A DNA stretch of 64,000 nt. It comes from Bacteroidota bacterium. GTDB lineage: Bacteria; Bacteroidota; Bacteroidia; Bacteroidales; F082. The notes below the pieces were generated by a model that saw only the letters and a list, made by a program, of their open reading frames with translations, searched no databases and was not told the DNA's origin. Location: the NCBI GenBank assembly GCA_016715945.1, contig JADJXJ010000001.1, positions 124,001-188,000 of the forward strand. Reading direction: 5' to 3'. A program made the position numbers and the translations under genes. The first letter of the stretch is position 1. Each line of letters starts with the position of its first letter. Positions 26,716 to 35,398 of this stretch are shown here, one piece after another.

Positions 26716-26744
26716 GTTAACAAATTGATAATCAATTGTTAAAC
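26716..26744. repeat. Imperfect inverted repeat upstream of SusC2
   Basis: AATTGAT and ATCAATT arms around one central A, extended by TTAACA and TGTTAA offset by one base. It abuts the TACATCA cluster and could be an operator. Confidence 0.35.
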
Positions 26745-26873
26745 TTGTGTGATGAGGGTAAAATTGACGCAATGATGAACAAAACCACATTTGCGGAAAA
26801 TTGCGGAAATTTATTTCCCGGCACTGTTGTTTACACAAACGTTTCCGGGTCGTTATTCGGGAGATGGTTGCCC

Positions 26874-28418
26874 TCAGCAGGGGATTCGGATGGCAAAAGT
26901 GCTGCCTTTGCCCACCTCCGAGTTTACTGCAATGGTATAATTATGGGCATCCAGGATTTTCTTGACAATACCGAGTCCCAGACCCGTTCCTCGTTCACCG
27001 TAGGTGCCCATGGTCGATTTCCGGGTAAAACTATCAAAGAGTCTTGAAGCAGTTTCCTTGTCCATGCCAACACCTGTGTCGGAAACCTCAATGAGGATAT
27101 GATCTGCCTCGCGCCTGGCGTGAATGCTTATTTTTCCTCCGGGGGGTGTGAATTTTACACTGTTGCCTGCAAGGTTGTTGAGCGCCTGTCCCATGAGTGT
27201 TTCATCGGCGCTGATGTTTAAGCCGGGTTCAATGTGTGTCTCAAAGGTGATTTGTTTTTGTTCGAACTTGGTTTTTTGCATTTTTTCCACATAAACTGCT
27301 AAGTTTCTGACCGGAAAACTCTTTGCACGCACTTTGAAATTACCAAGCTCGAGGTTCGACCATTGATAAAGTTTATCGTTGTAGTCCAGCAGCCTGAACA
27401 TTTCGTTTTTGATGTCCTGTATAAGCTCGAGCTGGTCGCTTTCGAGCTTTTGCAGAACCAGGGGGTCCGTGAGCAACAGGTCGATCAGGCCGATTACAGC
27501 ACCAATGGGCGAACGCAGGTCGTGAGATATGATCGAAACAAACTGGTCCTTAAAACCAAGCAGCTCCTTAAGTCTCCTTTCGGTGCTGGCAAGCTGGTCG
27601 AGTGTCAGCTTTTGTTCCCTTGCCTTTTGCAAAAAACTGTCGCTCAGGTCAGTATGTCTATCTAATGGTTTGATGAGCAGGTAGTTGCGTTGGTCGTAGC
27701 GCAGTGCCAGGGCTTGCAGGTAAACCATTTCACCTTGTTGGTTCAGTTCCTGCCATATGTCGCTCACAAGCTTATTTTCTTCATCAGATTGCCAGATTGT
27801 GGCTGCCTCTATTTCAAATACTTCGAGATAAGGGAATATTTCTTTGAGGGGAAATACCGGACCTTTTGGTTTGAAATCGATCTGCAGTTGGTTGAACCAC
27901 AATGGCGCCTTGCCTATTTGCCGGTAAGTATCTCCCTTACGTTCAAAACCCAGAAAATCGAGTAGGTAAAGCGCAGCCAGTGTGTCTTTGACTTCATGCT
28001 TTTTCGTGCCAGTGCGTTGTTCGAGGCGCTCCTGATTGAAAAGCTGCACGAAGGGATGAATGATTTCGACCTGCCTGGTCTGGTCGATGAAAAAAATCCA
28101 GATATCGTCTTGCTCGTCGGCGTAAACGTGTATATCGGCATAACGTTGTTGACCTACATTTAAATGTGGGATGATCATGGGGTTCACAAGCGGCGGCACA
28201 ATGCCAAAAAGCATGGGCACACTTTCATCAAGCGCTACCCCAATCACTGGCTTTCGATCGAGGTATCTCTCCCAGGGCCCAAGGTGGGTTTTTACTACCC
28301 CATCGCTGTTGGTTCGGATGATAAACAGACCGATGTAGGGCGGTATTTTGTTTAGGATGTATTCGATGACTTCCCGGGTCAAACCGCCCAGTAAACCTTC
28401 ATTTTTCGGACTTGTCAT
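26874..28418 (-). CDS. Sensor histidine kinase of the GTPase module
   Basis: A 514-residue kinase without membrane helices. The first 270 residues hold PAS-like sensing regions (around IFFIDQTRQVEIIHPF and again near 170-260). HisKA has the phosphate-accepting His 299 in IISHDLRSPIG. HATPase_c shows the N box NNLAGNSVKFTPPGG, G1 box DTGVGMD and G2 box GERGTGLGLG. No receiver domain or response regulator is encoded nearby. Its start overlaps the stop of the small GTPase gene by 4 bases (ATGA-type), which strongly suggests it works with the GTPase and the membrane protein upstream. Confidence 0.93.
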   Translation of the reverse strand: MTSPKNEGLLGGLTREVIEYILNKIPPYIGLFIIRTNSDGVVKTHLGPWERYLDRKPVIGVALDESVPMLFGIVPPLVNPMIIPHLNVGQQRYADIHVYADEQDDIWIFFIDQTRQVEIIHPFVQLFNQERLEQRTGTKKHEVKDTLAALYLLDFLGFERKGDTYRQIGKAPLWFNQLQIDFKPKGPVFPLKEIFPYLEVFEIEAATIWQSDEENKLVSDIWQELNQQGEMVYLQALALRYDQRNYLLIKPLDRHTDLSDSFLQKAREQKLTLDQLASTERRLKELLGFKDQFVSIISHDLRSPIGAVIGLIDLLLTDPLVLQKLESDQLELIQDIKNEMFRLLDYNDKLYQWSNLELGNFKVRAKSFPVRNLAVYVEKMQKTKFEQKQITFETHIEPGLNISADETLMGQALNNLAGNSVKFTPPGGKISIHARREADHILIEVSDTGVGMDKETASRLFDSFTRKSTMGTYGERGTGLGLGIVKKILDAHNYTIAVNSEVGKGSTFAIRIPC

Positions 28419-28930
28419 GGTTGAGGCTTGGATTGTGTGGCTACCATCCTTTCGGTGAGCAGGTAAAAAGCTTCATCCACATTGTGGTTGTTTTTGGCGC
28501 TTGTAGTGATCACGGTCCATCCCTTTGCACGCAATTCGTCAAGGCGCAGTTCGGGCACTTCCCACATTTCTTTAAGGTCGTTTTTGTTGACCAGAAGAAT
28601 GAATGGTGCGCCGTTGGTGCTGCCGGATGCCATTTTATGGAGGTTCTCAGCCACATCAAGCGTTTCAGCCCGGGTGCCGTCGGCCACAAGAAAATAGCCC
28701 GAAGCGCCCATGAGATAGCTCGACTTGACTTTCATGAAGTCATCTTCTCCATACAGGTCCCACAGCATAAGTGTGATGTCCTGGCCATTCAAATGGACTG
28801 TTTTCTGATCGATCTTTACGCCTATGGTGGTCAGGTATTTTTCGCTGAAAATGCTGTGTACGAACCGCTGAACCAGGCTTGTCTTTCCGACAGCAAAAGC
28901 GCCCAGCATTACCACTTTTTTCTTGATCAT
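28415..28930 (-). CDS. Rab/Ras-like small GTPase
   Basis: A 171-residue single-domain small GTPase. P-loop GAFAVGKTS (10-18), switch I Thr 34/35 in LTTIGVKI, G3 motif WDLYGED (57-63), NKND (115-118) and the SAK motif (144-146) are all present. The glutamine that helps GTP hydrolysis in Ras and Rab (DxxGQ) is a glutamate here (Glu 62), so hydrolysis may need a partner protein. Small GTPases such as MglA control polarity and motility in bacteria; this one is closer to the Rab type in its WDxxG and NKxD surroundings. It overlaps by 4 bases with the genes on both sides. Confidence 0.9.
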   Translation of the reverse strand: MIKKKVVMLGAFAVGKTSLVQRFVHSIFSEKYLTTIGVKIDQKTVHLNGQDITLMLWDLYGEDDFMKVKSSYLMGASGYFLVADGTRAETLDVAENLHKMASGSTNGAPFILLVNKNDLKEMWEVPELRLDELRAKGWTVITTSAKNNHNVDEAFYLLTERMVATQSKPQP

Positions 28931-30651
28931 ATTATCTGATTACTGTCAAACACACTAAATGTTACCGTTCGCACCTGATTGCGTGTATTCGATTCTTCGA
29001 TGAAAAGCACCCTGCCTTCGAGCAGCTCGTCCGGCAGACCTGCTTCCTTAAGTTTTTCTATAAAAGCCTGAACCCTTTCGGTGGCCTTTCGCACATTGGC
29101 TTCAATATTTCCACTTCGGTTGGTGTAAACCTGCACAAATATAGCCATTTTCCGGCCGTATAGGGCATTGTAGTCAATAAGCCTGACAGCAGCTTGTATT
29201 AACGAATCGAATTGCTGTTGCTGCAAACTGTCAAGGCGGGTGATGTTCACATCGAATGTAAACTGGTGTTTTTCAATTGCCGGAATAATCCAACCCAGGT
29301 CGGGTGGCGAGTCTAATACCAATCCGCTGGTGTCCAGAGCGTTTACTCCTGGTATGCTTTCCCATTTTCTCAGCTTTTCGTCCACCCATGCTTTATTGGC
29401 CCGTCCCGAAACGTAAAGCTTGCCGTCGGCATAACTCAGGGAAATATTTTTATCGGGTTGGAGTCGTTTTTCGGCACGAAGCAGCACCATGGCTGGTTCC
29501 ACAGAGATGATTTCGTCGAGCTGGATACTGATTCTGGCAGTATCTGCATTCTTCCAGGCATCCAACTGCCGGAAATCGGGGGCTTCGAAGTCTTTGAATC
29601 CCCGAACCAGATAGCCTGAGCCATTTCTGGCCATATCCGAGATATGGTAACCGGGTTGTGCGTCGAGTGCATCAACAAAACGTTCAACGCTCTGCCTGAA
29701 TGTTATGCGTTGATAAATAAACCAGCCCGCCAGCATTAAAAGCATTAATGCTAAGATGATTAACGGCCAAGGTTTGCTGCCTTGGCTTTGCTTGCGGTAG
29801 CTTACCAGGCAGCTTTGCAGAAATTTGCCCGAGTTCGCAAAGATGGATGTGTCACCATCGAACTTGTCCAAATCTACTGCATGGTTAAAGTGCACGGCTT
29901 CAATGGCTTCCATGAGCGAAACCCGGTAATCGGCCGGTGGAATGCCTTGTATCACAGCTGCCACGATGGCAAATGGACCTTGCTCAATGAGGATGGTCAA
30001 ATTGCCCACCTGCACCTGATCCAGCGAAGCGCTTTCGATTTTCTGAAAGGAATCCGACACAAAATCGCGGATGGCAGTCAGCATGGCCGAAATCATATCT
30101 GCCTCCAGATCAACGGCTTCTTCGGCTTTTTCCTGATGCAGCAGCAGGCCGGTCTGACGGTGTATGAGCAAAACGTGGCTTACATGGAAGATATATGTTT
30201 TGGCCAGGAGGATTTCGGTGTACGACCGGCCGGAAAACAGCGCCTGCAGCCGCCAGGCGAGCCGTTTGGGCGAGAATCCCTGCTCAAGACCAGCATTGGC
30301 AGTTTGAATCAGTCTTTTAATATCCTCCGAAACGGCTTTTCTGATGGCCGGTCCCATGACAGGAAAAAGGATATCGGCAAGGCGTTTGGGATTTTTTCTG
30401 ATGCCATCGTGAAGCGCTTCTTCGATAACAGGCAAAATAGTTTCTATACCTATCTGACCACGCTCCACCATCTTTCGGATTGCCGTGGGAAGAAGCGGAC
30501 TGATCTCGCCGGCAAATTCGTGCGGATCGCGCAAAAGCGTTTGCAGACGTTTAAGTTCCTCGTTCGAGAGGCCGACCAGCAGGTTTCTCAGCTCGTTGAG
30601 CTGTGCCTGATTCAACAGCTGGTCGAAACTTTTATCCTGCTTCTCACTCAT
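28927..30651 (-). CDS. Membrane protein with roadblock-like region, BON-like and OmpA-like tail
   Basis: A 574-residue protein with one membrane helix at about 293-315 (PWPLIILALMLLML). The cytoplasmic first half has a helical region (LFPVMGPAIRKAV is recognisable from OmpA-type proteins of other phyla) and then a stretch around 155-275 (HVLLIHRQTGLLLHQ to VDLDKFDGD) that looks like a roadblock/longin fold. The periplasmic half has a BON-like segment (YADGKLYVSGRANKAWVDEKL) and a degenerate OmpA-like domain at the end. The longer start at 30693 is possible; 30651 opens the family-like sequence MSEKQDKSF. Roadblock proteins are known partners of small GTPases, so this is the likely membrane platform for the GTPase encoded next (inference). 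Confidence 0.8.
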   Translation of the reverse strand: MSEKQDKSFDQLLNQAQLNELRNLLVGLSNEELKRLQTLLRDPHEFAGEISPLLPTAIRKMVERGQIGIETILPVIEEALHDGIRKNPKRLADILFPVMGPAIRKAVSEDIKRLIQTANAGLEQGFSPKRLAWRLQALFSGRSYTEILLAKTYIFHVSHVLLIHRQTGLLLHQEKAEEAVDLEADMISAMLTAIRDFVSDSFQKIESASLDQVQVGNLTILIEQGPFAIVAAVIQGIPPADYRVSLMEAIEAVHFNHAVDLDKFDGDTSIFANSGKFLQSCLVSYRKQSQGSKPWPLIILALMLLMLAGWFIYQRITFRQSVERFVDALDAQPGYHISDMARNGSGYLVRGFKDFEAPDFRQLDAWKNADTARISIQLDEIISVEPAMVLLRAEKRLQPDKNISLSYADGKLYVSGRANKAWVDEKLRKWESIPGVNALDTSGLVLDSPPDLGWIIPAIEKHQFTFDVNITRLDSLQQQQFDSLIQAAVRLIDYNALYGRKMAIFVQVYTNRSGNIEANVRKATERVQAFIEKLKEAGLPDELLEGRVLFIEESNTRNQVRTVTFSVFDSNQII

Positions 30652-31171
30652 GATCAGGCTCAATTTTGTTCGGGAGATTGTCGGAACTGCCACTCAGTTG
30701 ATAGGCCAATTCGTTGAGCAACAATGCCAGAGCTGATCTGTCCACTTTGGCGGTTTGCATCAGCCTGAGCTTTTCTGTCATCTGTTCCCTGAGTTGAATC
30801 AGTGCCGCATTGTGATGGTCGGTGGCGGCAGCCTGCGATGCCCGCAGGTTGTCGGCTGTGTCGCTCAACGACTTACGCAGCTGGGCCAGTTCATCTTCCA
30901 GATGCTGCCGGCCCGAAGCTATCCGGTCCGACAGGTTTTGTTCATGCTGTTGAATCAGGCGGCCAGTGTCGGCCAGCTGACTGCGCAGGTCATCCAGCTG
31001 CTGCTGAACAACTGTCAATGCGTCAGCAAGTCGCGTCAGCCGATGGCCCAGCTCATCAAGCTGCGATTGAAGCTGCTGTTCGGTGAGCCCGATCCGTTTC
31101 TCAATCTCCGACACATTGTGTCCGAAAAGTATCTGCCTGATTCTGGCTATATCGTCTCCCTGGTTTTCCAT
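30644..31171 (-). CDS. Coiled-coil protein opening the GTPase module
   Basis: A 175-residue soluble protein, Gln- and Leu-rich with heptad-like spacing between about 25 and 140, predicting a long coiled coil. The opening DIARIRQILFGHNVSEIEKRI and the closing VDRSALALLLNELAYQLSG are ordered caps; similar caps occur, from memory, in proteins joined to OmpA-type membrane proteins in cyanobacteria. It could act as a cytoplasmic assembly rod for the membrane protein encoded next, whose start lies inside this gene (8-base overlap). First gene of the four-gene unit. Confidence 0.75.
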   Translation of the reverse strand: MENQGDDIARIRQILFGHNVSEIEKRIGLTEQQLQSQLDELGHRLTRLADALTVVQQQLDDLRSQLADTGRLIQQHEQNLSDRIASGRQHLEDELAQLRKSLSDTADNLRASQAAATDHHNAALIQLREQMTEKLRLMQTAKVDRSALALLLNELAYQLSGSSDNLPNKIEPDHE

Positions 31172-31205
31172 TTGATCCGTGTTTGGTTAAGCGGCTTTCA
31201 ATGCT

Positions 31206-31213
31206 CAAACATA
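31206..31213 (-). promoter_or_regulatory. -7 promoter box of the GTPase module
   Basis: Minus-strand TATGTTTG, an exact TAnnTTTG match 35 bases before the ATG at 31171. No matching -33 element at normal spacing. Confidence 0.45.
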
Positions 31214-31236
31214 TGAAAAGGAGTCCATATTTTGTT

Positions 31237-31244
31237 TAATTTTG
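31237..31244 (+). promoter_or_regulatory. -7 promoter box of the ferredoxin reductase gene
   Basis: TAATTTTG on the plus strand, in the divergent region shared with the GTPase module. Confidence 0.55.
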
Positions 31245-31307
31245 CCGCCCGGCACAAAAATAAGCTTTACAAGCGCATAATCAGCCATTTACAACTATTA
31301 CAACTGC

Positions 31308-31961
31308 ATGAAAACTGATAATTTGCACCAGGTAATTTCGCTCAGGCACCTCACCGAAAGTGCATATGTTGTGCGAATGACACGCAGGGGCCTGCGTTTC
31401 AGGGCTGGCCAGCATATCCTGCTTGGCAAAGCCGGCAGCATCCACAACCGGGAGTATTCGGTGTACAGCGGCGAAAATGACGACTACTTTGAAGTACTAA
31501 TCAAGGAGGTTGAAGAAGGACTGGTAAGTAAGCAACTCAAAAAACTCAAAGCCGGCGAGATGGTGCAGATCGAAGGCCCCCTGGGCTTTTTCACCATACC
31601 CGACGAAAATATCGCAAAGTCGAAGTTTCTGTTCATTGGCACAGGTACGGGCATCGCACCATTTCACAGCTTTGTAAAGAGCTATCCCAACATCGAATAC
31701 ACCTTGCTGCATGGCGTGCGATATGGTTACGAAGCTTACGACCGGCATGAATACGAATCCGGAAGGCATGTTTTATGCACCAGCGGCGATAAATCAGGAG
31801 ATTTCCATGGCAGGGTCACAGCATGGCTTAATCAAAATCATATTGAAACAGATACCCAGTGCTATTTGTGCGGTAATTTCAATATGATTCACGAAGCCTT
31901 CGAAATTCTTGAGAAAAAAGGTGTACCCCCTTCAAACGTACATGCCGAGGTGTATTTTTAA
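31308..31961 (+). CDS. Ferredoxin--NADP+ reductase family flavoprotein
   Basis: A compact 217-residue FNR-family oxidoreductase. The FAD-binding barrel has REYSVYSGE (the RxYS motif), and the NAD(P)-binding domain has GTGTGIAPFHS and a late CGNFNMIHEAFEIL segment; it ends in the aromatic VHAEVYF typical of Fpr-type reductases. It should move electrons between ferredoxin or flavodoxin and NADP(H) in the cytoplasm. It stands alone, reading away from the GTPase module. Confidence 0.9.
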   Translation: MKTDNLHQVISLRHLTESAYVVRMTRRGLRFRAGQHILLGKAGSIHNREYSVYSGENDDYFEVLIKEVEEGLVSKQLKKLKAGEMVQIEGPLGFFTIPDENIAKSKFLFIGTGTGIAPFHSFVKSYPNIEYTLLHGVRYGYEAYDRHEYESGRHVLCTSGDKSGDFHGRVTAWLNQNHIETDTQCYLCGNFNMIHEAFEILEKKGVPPSNVHAEVYF

Positions 31962-32208
31962 CCTGCTTTCTGGTTCGGTTTACCATTGATTTACAGACTC
32001 TTTGGATTTGTCGTTTCTTTAAAAACCAAAAATGCGATTCTAACAGAATGAACCCATACTTCGTACCAAAGGCAAATACAGCGCGATTAATCAACAAATA
32101 CCTCAGACCTGAATCAACGAAAACACTTAAAAAACTTACCACTACCCATAGCTCCGGAATGAATCAGCTATTATTACTAAAAAATTCACATCAAGAACCT
32201 ATCACACA

Positions 32209-33660
32209 ATGAAATACCACCTGATCTCGCTGGGCTGCCAGATGAACCAATCCGATACCGAACGGGTGCGCACTGTGCTCGGAGGAATGGGATTTTCGGA
32301 AACTGAGCACGAAAACGAGGCTTCTATTCTGGGCATTATTGCCTGTTCGGTCCGGCAAAAGGCGATCGACAAAGTATATACGCGCATTGACAAGTGGAAC
32401 AGGATGAAGCACCAGAAAAGCCTGCTCACCTTTGTTTCAGGATGTATCCTTCCTGCCGACAGGGAACGGTTTCTGAAGCTCTTCGACCTGGTTTTTCCCA
32501 TGAGCGAATTGCCCGAGCTGCCGAATATGATCAGTCAGTACGGCATTGTAACTCCGGCTGGTCTGCTGCACCAGGATGCCGAACGCCAGCCGGCTACGAC
32601 TGTGGAGCAGCGTGCAGAGGCATCGTCGCTGCTGCAGGCTGCAAAATCCGGCGCCTCTGTGCTCAAAGGTATCAACCTGAATCCAGCGGCCGGAATCGAT
32701 GAATTCTGGCATGTTGAACCCACCTATACATCAGGTTTTGAGGCATTTGTGCCTATTCAGAATGGTTGCGACAAGTTTTGTACTTTCTGTGCCGTCCCCT
32801 ACACCCGCGGTCGCGAGGTTTCGAGGCCTTCGGAAGAAATTCTGGCCGAAGTGGAAAACCTTATTGCACGGGGCTTCAAAACCATTACCCTGCTTGGTCA
32901 GAATGTCAACTCATACGGCCTCGACAAAGGAGGTAAGGAGATCAGCTTTGCCGAACTCCTCAGGCGGATCGGGCGGCTTGGTGAGCAAACAGGAAAGGAT
33001 TTCTGGGTCTATTTCACCTCGCCTCATCCGCGCGACATGACCGACGAAGTGATCGAAGTGATTGCACAATACCCTGTGCTGGCCAAGCAAATCCACCTGC
33101 CACTGCAATCGGGCGACGACACCGTGCTGCTCCGCATGAACCGCAAACACGGCATCGACCGCTACCGCCATATCGTGCTCACGATTCGCAGGCTGATTCC
33201 TCAGGCTACATTGTTTACCGACATCATCGTCGGATTCACGGGCGAGACCGAAGAGCAGTTTATGAACACCATCAGGGCTTTCGACGAGTTCCGCTACAAT
33301 ATGGCATACATTGCCCAGTATTCGGTGAGACCGGGTGCGGCCAGCGCCCGCTGGGACGACGATGTACCCAAAGCCGTTAAAAAGGAGCGTTATCACCGCC
33401 TTACCGAGGTGCTTATGAAACACGCTTACGAATACAACCAGCAACTTATCGGACAGACCCTCAAGGTTCTGGTTCGTGGAAACGACCGCAAACCGGGTTA
33501 CCTTTCCGGCCATACCGAAGGCAAGCTGGTCATTCGTTTCCGGTCGGACGACCAGTCGCTCGTAGGTAATTTTATTCATGTAAAGATAAGCTCGGCAATG
33601 CCACTTTCGCTCGAGGGCGAGCTGGTTACGGTTGAAACGGAAAAACCTCTGGTGGCATGA
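32209..33660 (+). CDS. miaB: tRNA-2-methylthio-N6-dimethylallyladenosine synthase (MiaB type)
   Basis: A 483-residue radical SAM methylthiotransferase that adds a methylthio group to i6A37 of tRNA. The N-terminal UPF0004 domain keeps its three cluster cysteines (Cys 10, 46 and 79), and the radical SAM site is CDKFCTFC (Cys 187, 191, 194). A TRAM domain closes the protein. The second cysteine sits in GIIACSVRQKA, where most MiaB proteins have a NTC triad, and there is a long linker of about 50 residues (115-165) before the radical SAM domain, so it is somewhat divergent. Its stop overlaps the start of the next methylthiotransferase by 4 bases. Confidence 0.88.
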   Translation: MKYHLISLGCQMNQSDTERVRTVLGGMGFSETEHENEASILGIIACSVRQKAIDKVYTRIDKWNRMKHQKSLLTFVSGCILPADRERFLKLFDLVFPMSELPELPNMISQYGIVTPAGLLHQDAERQPATTVEQRAEASSLLQAAKSGASVLKGINLNPAAGIDEFWHVEPTYTSGFEAFVPIQNGCDKFCTFCAVPYTRGREVSRPSEEILAEVENLIARGFKTITLLGQNVNSYGLDKGGKEISFAELLRRIGRLGEQTGKDFWVYFTSPHPRDMTDEVIEVIAQYPVLAKQIHLPLQSGDDTVLLRMNRKHGIDRYRHIVLTIRRLIPQATLFTDIIVGFTGETEEQFMNTIRAFDEFRYNMAYIAQYSVRPGAASARWDDDVPKAVKKERYHRLTEVLMKHAYEYNQQLIGQTLKVLVRGNDRKPGYLSGHTEGKLVIRFRSDDQSLVGNFIHVKISSAMPLSLEGELVTVETEKPLVA

Positions 33661-34943
33661 AAAAGATAGCGTTTAAAACACTGGGCTGCAGGCTCAACCA
33701 GTTCGAGACCGACGCGCTGGCTTCACGCTTTCACTTCGGGAGCTATCAGGTGGTCGATTTTGAAGATCAGGCCGATGTGTATGTGGTGAATACCTGTACC
33801 GTAACCAACCAAAGCGATCAGAAGTCGCGCCAGACCATCCATCAGGCCCGCAGGCGCAATGCCGATGCCCTGGTAGTGGTCACTGGATGCATGGCCAACA
33901 ACTATAAGGAATCGCTGCTCGAATCGAAAGCCATCAACTATGTGGTTGATAACGAGCGGAAAGCAGCCATTTATTCCATCATCGAAGAGCATTTCAGGGG
34001 GCAGGCGCCCGATCCGGAAGGCTTCGATGTGGATGTGTTCAGCTACGAAACGGCAACGCACACCTTCCATACCCGCAGCATGATTAAGATTCAGGATGGT
34101 TGCGACAATTTCTGTACGTTTTGCATCATTCCCAAGGTGAGGGGCAGGGCAACAAGCCGCCCCCAGGACGAAATTCTCGACAACATCCGTCAGGTGCTCG
34201 ACCATGGCTTCCGCGAAGTGGTGCTCACAGGCGTCAATATCGGGCGTTATGAACATCAGGGGGTGAATTTTGAGCAGCTTGTTGAGCGAATTCTTGAACT
34301 TCCCGGCGATTTCAGGGTGCGCATCAGTTCTATCGAACCCGACGGCTTCAGCCATCGCTTCCTCGAACTCTTCGATCATCCTAAGCTCACACCGCATCTT
34401 CATCTTTGCCTGCAGAGCGGCTCTGAGGCTGTGCTGCTTCGCATGCGTCGCATGTACACCGCCCGCGAGTTCAGGCAAATTGCCGAAACCCTGCGCAGCC
34501 GTTACCCCAATTTCAACCTGACCACCGATATCATTGTCGGTTTTCCGGGCGAAACAGAGGAAGAGTTCGAACAAACCGTCCAAATGGCCAGGGAATTGAA
34601 ATTCAGTCATATACATACTTTCAAATACTCCGTGCGCAATGGTACACGAGCCGAACGTATGCCCGGTCAGGTGAGCGAAAAGGTGAAAAATCAACGCAGC
34701 GAAATCATCCGGGGTATTGCCCTTCAAAATAAACGCGACTACTATACCTCTATGCTCGGACAAACCCAGAGGCTGTTGGTCGAGAGAATATCCGACCAGT
34801 TTGTGGCCAGAGGATACGGGCAGCATTACATCCCCATCAGGGTGGAACATGCAGAGCAACTCATTCGAAACCAGTTTGTTGACGTACGACTCGATCGCAT
34901 CTTCGAGGCCGAAGAACCGGAAGTGGTGGCTACATTGATCTGA
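33657..34943 (+). CDS. mtaB: tRNA t6A37 methylthiotransferase (MtaB type)
   Basis: A 428-residue radical SAM methylthiotransferase of the MtaB/YqeV group, which turns t6A37 into ms2t6A37 in tRNA. KTLGCRLNQFETD, VNTCTVTNQSDQKSRQ and VTGCMANN supply the auxiliary-cluster cysteines, and CDNFCTFC is the radical SAM site. It ends in a short TRAM domain. The gene overlaps the MiaB gene by 4 bases, so both modifications of tRNA position 37 are made from one transcript. Confidence 0.9.
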   Translation: MKKIAFKTLGCRLNQFETDALASRFHFGSYQVVDFEDQADVYVVNTCTVTNQSDQKSRQTIHQARRRNADALVVVTGCMANNYKESLLESKAINYVVDNERKAAIYSIIEEHFRGQAPDPEGFDVDVFSYETATHTFHTRSMIKIQDGCDNFCTFCIIPKVRGRATSRPQDEILDNIRQVLDHGFREVVLTGVNIGRYEHQGVNFEQLVERILELPGDFRVRISSIEPDGFSHRFLELFDHPKLTPHLHLCLQSGSEAVLLRMRRMYTAREFRQIAETLRSRYPNFNLTTDIIVGFPGETEEEFEQTVQMARELKFSHIHTFKYSVRNGTRAERMPGQVSEKVKNQRSEIIRGIALQNKRDYYTSMLGQTQRLLVERISDQFVARGYGQHYIPIRVEHAEQLIRNQFVDVRLDRIFEAEEPEVVATLI

Positions 34944-34977
34944 TCAGATACAACACAATAATTTTTATGCAATAAGA

Positions 34978-35006
34978 TTGTTGTGTTGATTATTTGCTTA
35001 CCTTTG
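34978..35006 (+). promoter_or_regulatory. Promoter of rpsT
   Basis: TTG (34978-34980), an 18-base spacer and TACCTTTG (34999-35006). The -33 area is also the right arm of a perfect inverted repeat CAACACAA (34951-34958) / TTGTGTTG (34981-34988), which could be an end structure of the mtaB mRNA or a regulatory site. Confidence 0.65.
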
Positions 35007-35044
35007 CAGCCCAAAACGATTTCAGAACATTAAGCTTAAATCAA

Positions 35045-35299
35045 ATGGCAAACCACAAATCATCTATCAAGCGTATCCGCCAGAGCAATGCAAGAAGGTT
35101 GCACAACAGGTATTACGCCAAAACTATGCGAAATGCCCTGAAAAGGTTCAGAAGTCTGACCGAGAAGTCGGAAGCCGAAGCCTTGCTGCCTAAATTGCAC
35201 TCGATGATTGATAAGTTGGCCAAGCGCAACATCATTCACAAGAACAAAGCCGGCAACCTGAAGTCGAAGACGATGAAGCAGCTTACCAGGATGGCCTAA
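35045..35299 (+). CDS. rpsT: 30S ribosomal protein S20
   Basis: An 84-residue basic protein with the standard S20 opening MANHKSSIKRIRQS and the helical hairpin with NIIHKNKAGNLKSKTMKQL at the end. It binds 16S rRNA in the small subunit. The longer frame from 34994 starts inside the promoter, so the ATG at 35045 is right. Confidence 0.97.
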   Translation: MANHKSSIKRIRQSNARRLHNRYYAKTMRNALKRFRSLTEKSEAEALLPKLHSMIDKLAKRNIIHKNKAGNLKSKTMKQLTRMA

Positions 35300-35324
35300 G
35301 CGAAAAACAGATCAAGATAAGAAG

Positions 35325-35355
35325 CCTCAGCTCTCACAAAGAGCTGAGGTTTTTT
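35325..35355 (+). terminator. Intrinsic terminator of rpsT
   Basis: Perfect 9-bp stem CCTCAGCTC / GAGCTGAGG with loop TCACAAA, followed by TTTTTTG. Confidence 0.92.
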
Positions 35356-35398
35356 GTTTTTGGTCTGAGCTATTGCAGGATTTCGACGGCTACACCCA

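Larger units (their letters stand above)
26553..26873 (-). other. Upstream region of the glucan locus
   Basis: No gene supported. It lies between the histidine kinase stop and the SusC2 start, both on the minus strand. It is AT-rich near 26690-26750 and holds the repeat cluster and inverted repeat listed separately. I found no exact TAnnTTTG box on the minus strand, so the promoter may depend on a regulator or an alternative sigma factor. Confidence 0.5.

Noticed and set aside
26736..27047. 103-codon plus-strand frame upstream of SusC2
   Set aside because: It overlaps the kinase domain antisense and has no recognisable features; it is not a missing regulator.
33723..34859. 378-codon frame antisense to mtaB
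   Set aside because: The plus-strand gene holds all expected radical SAM motifs; the antisense frame is a by-product of codon bias.
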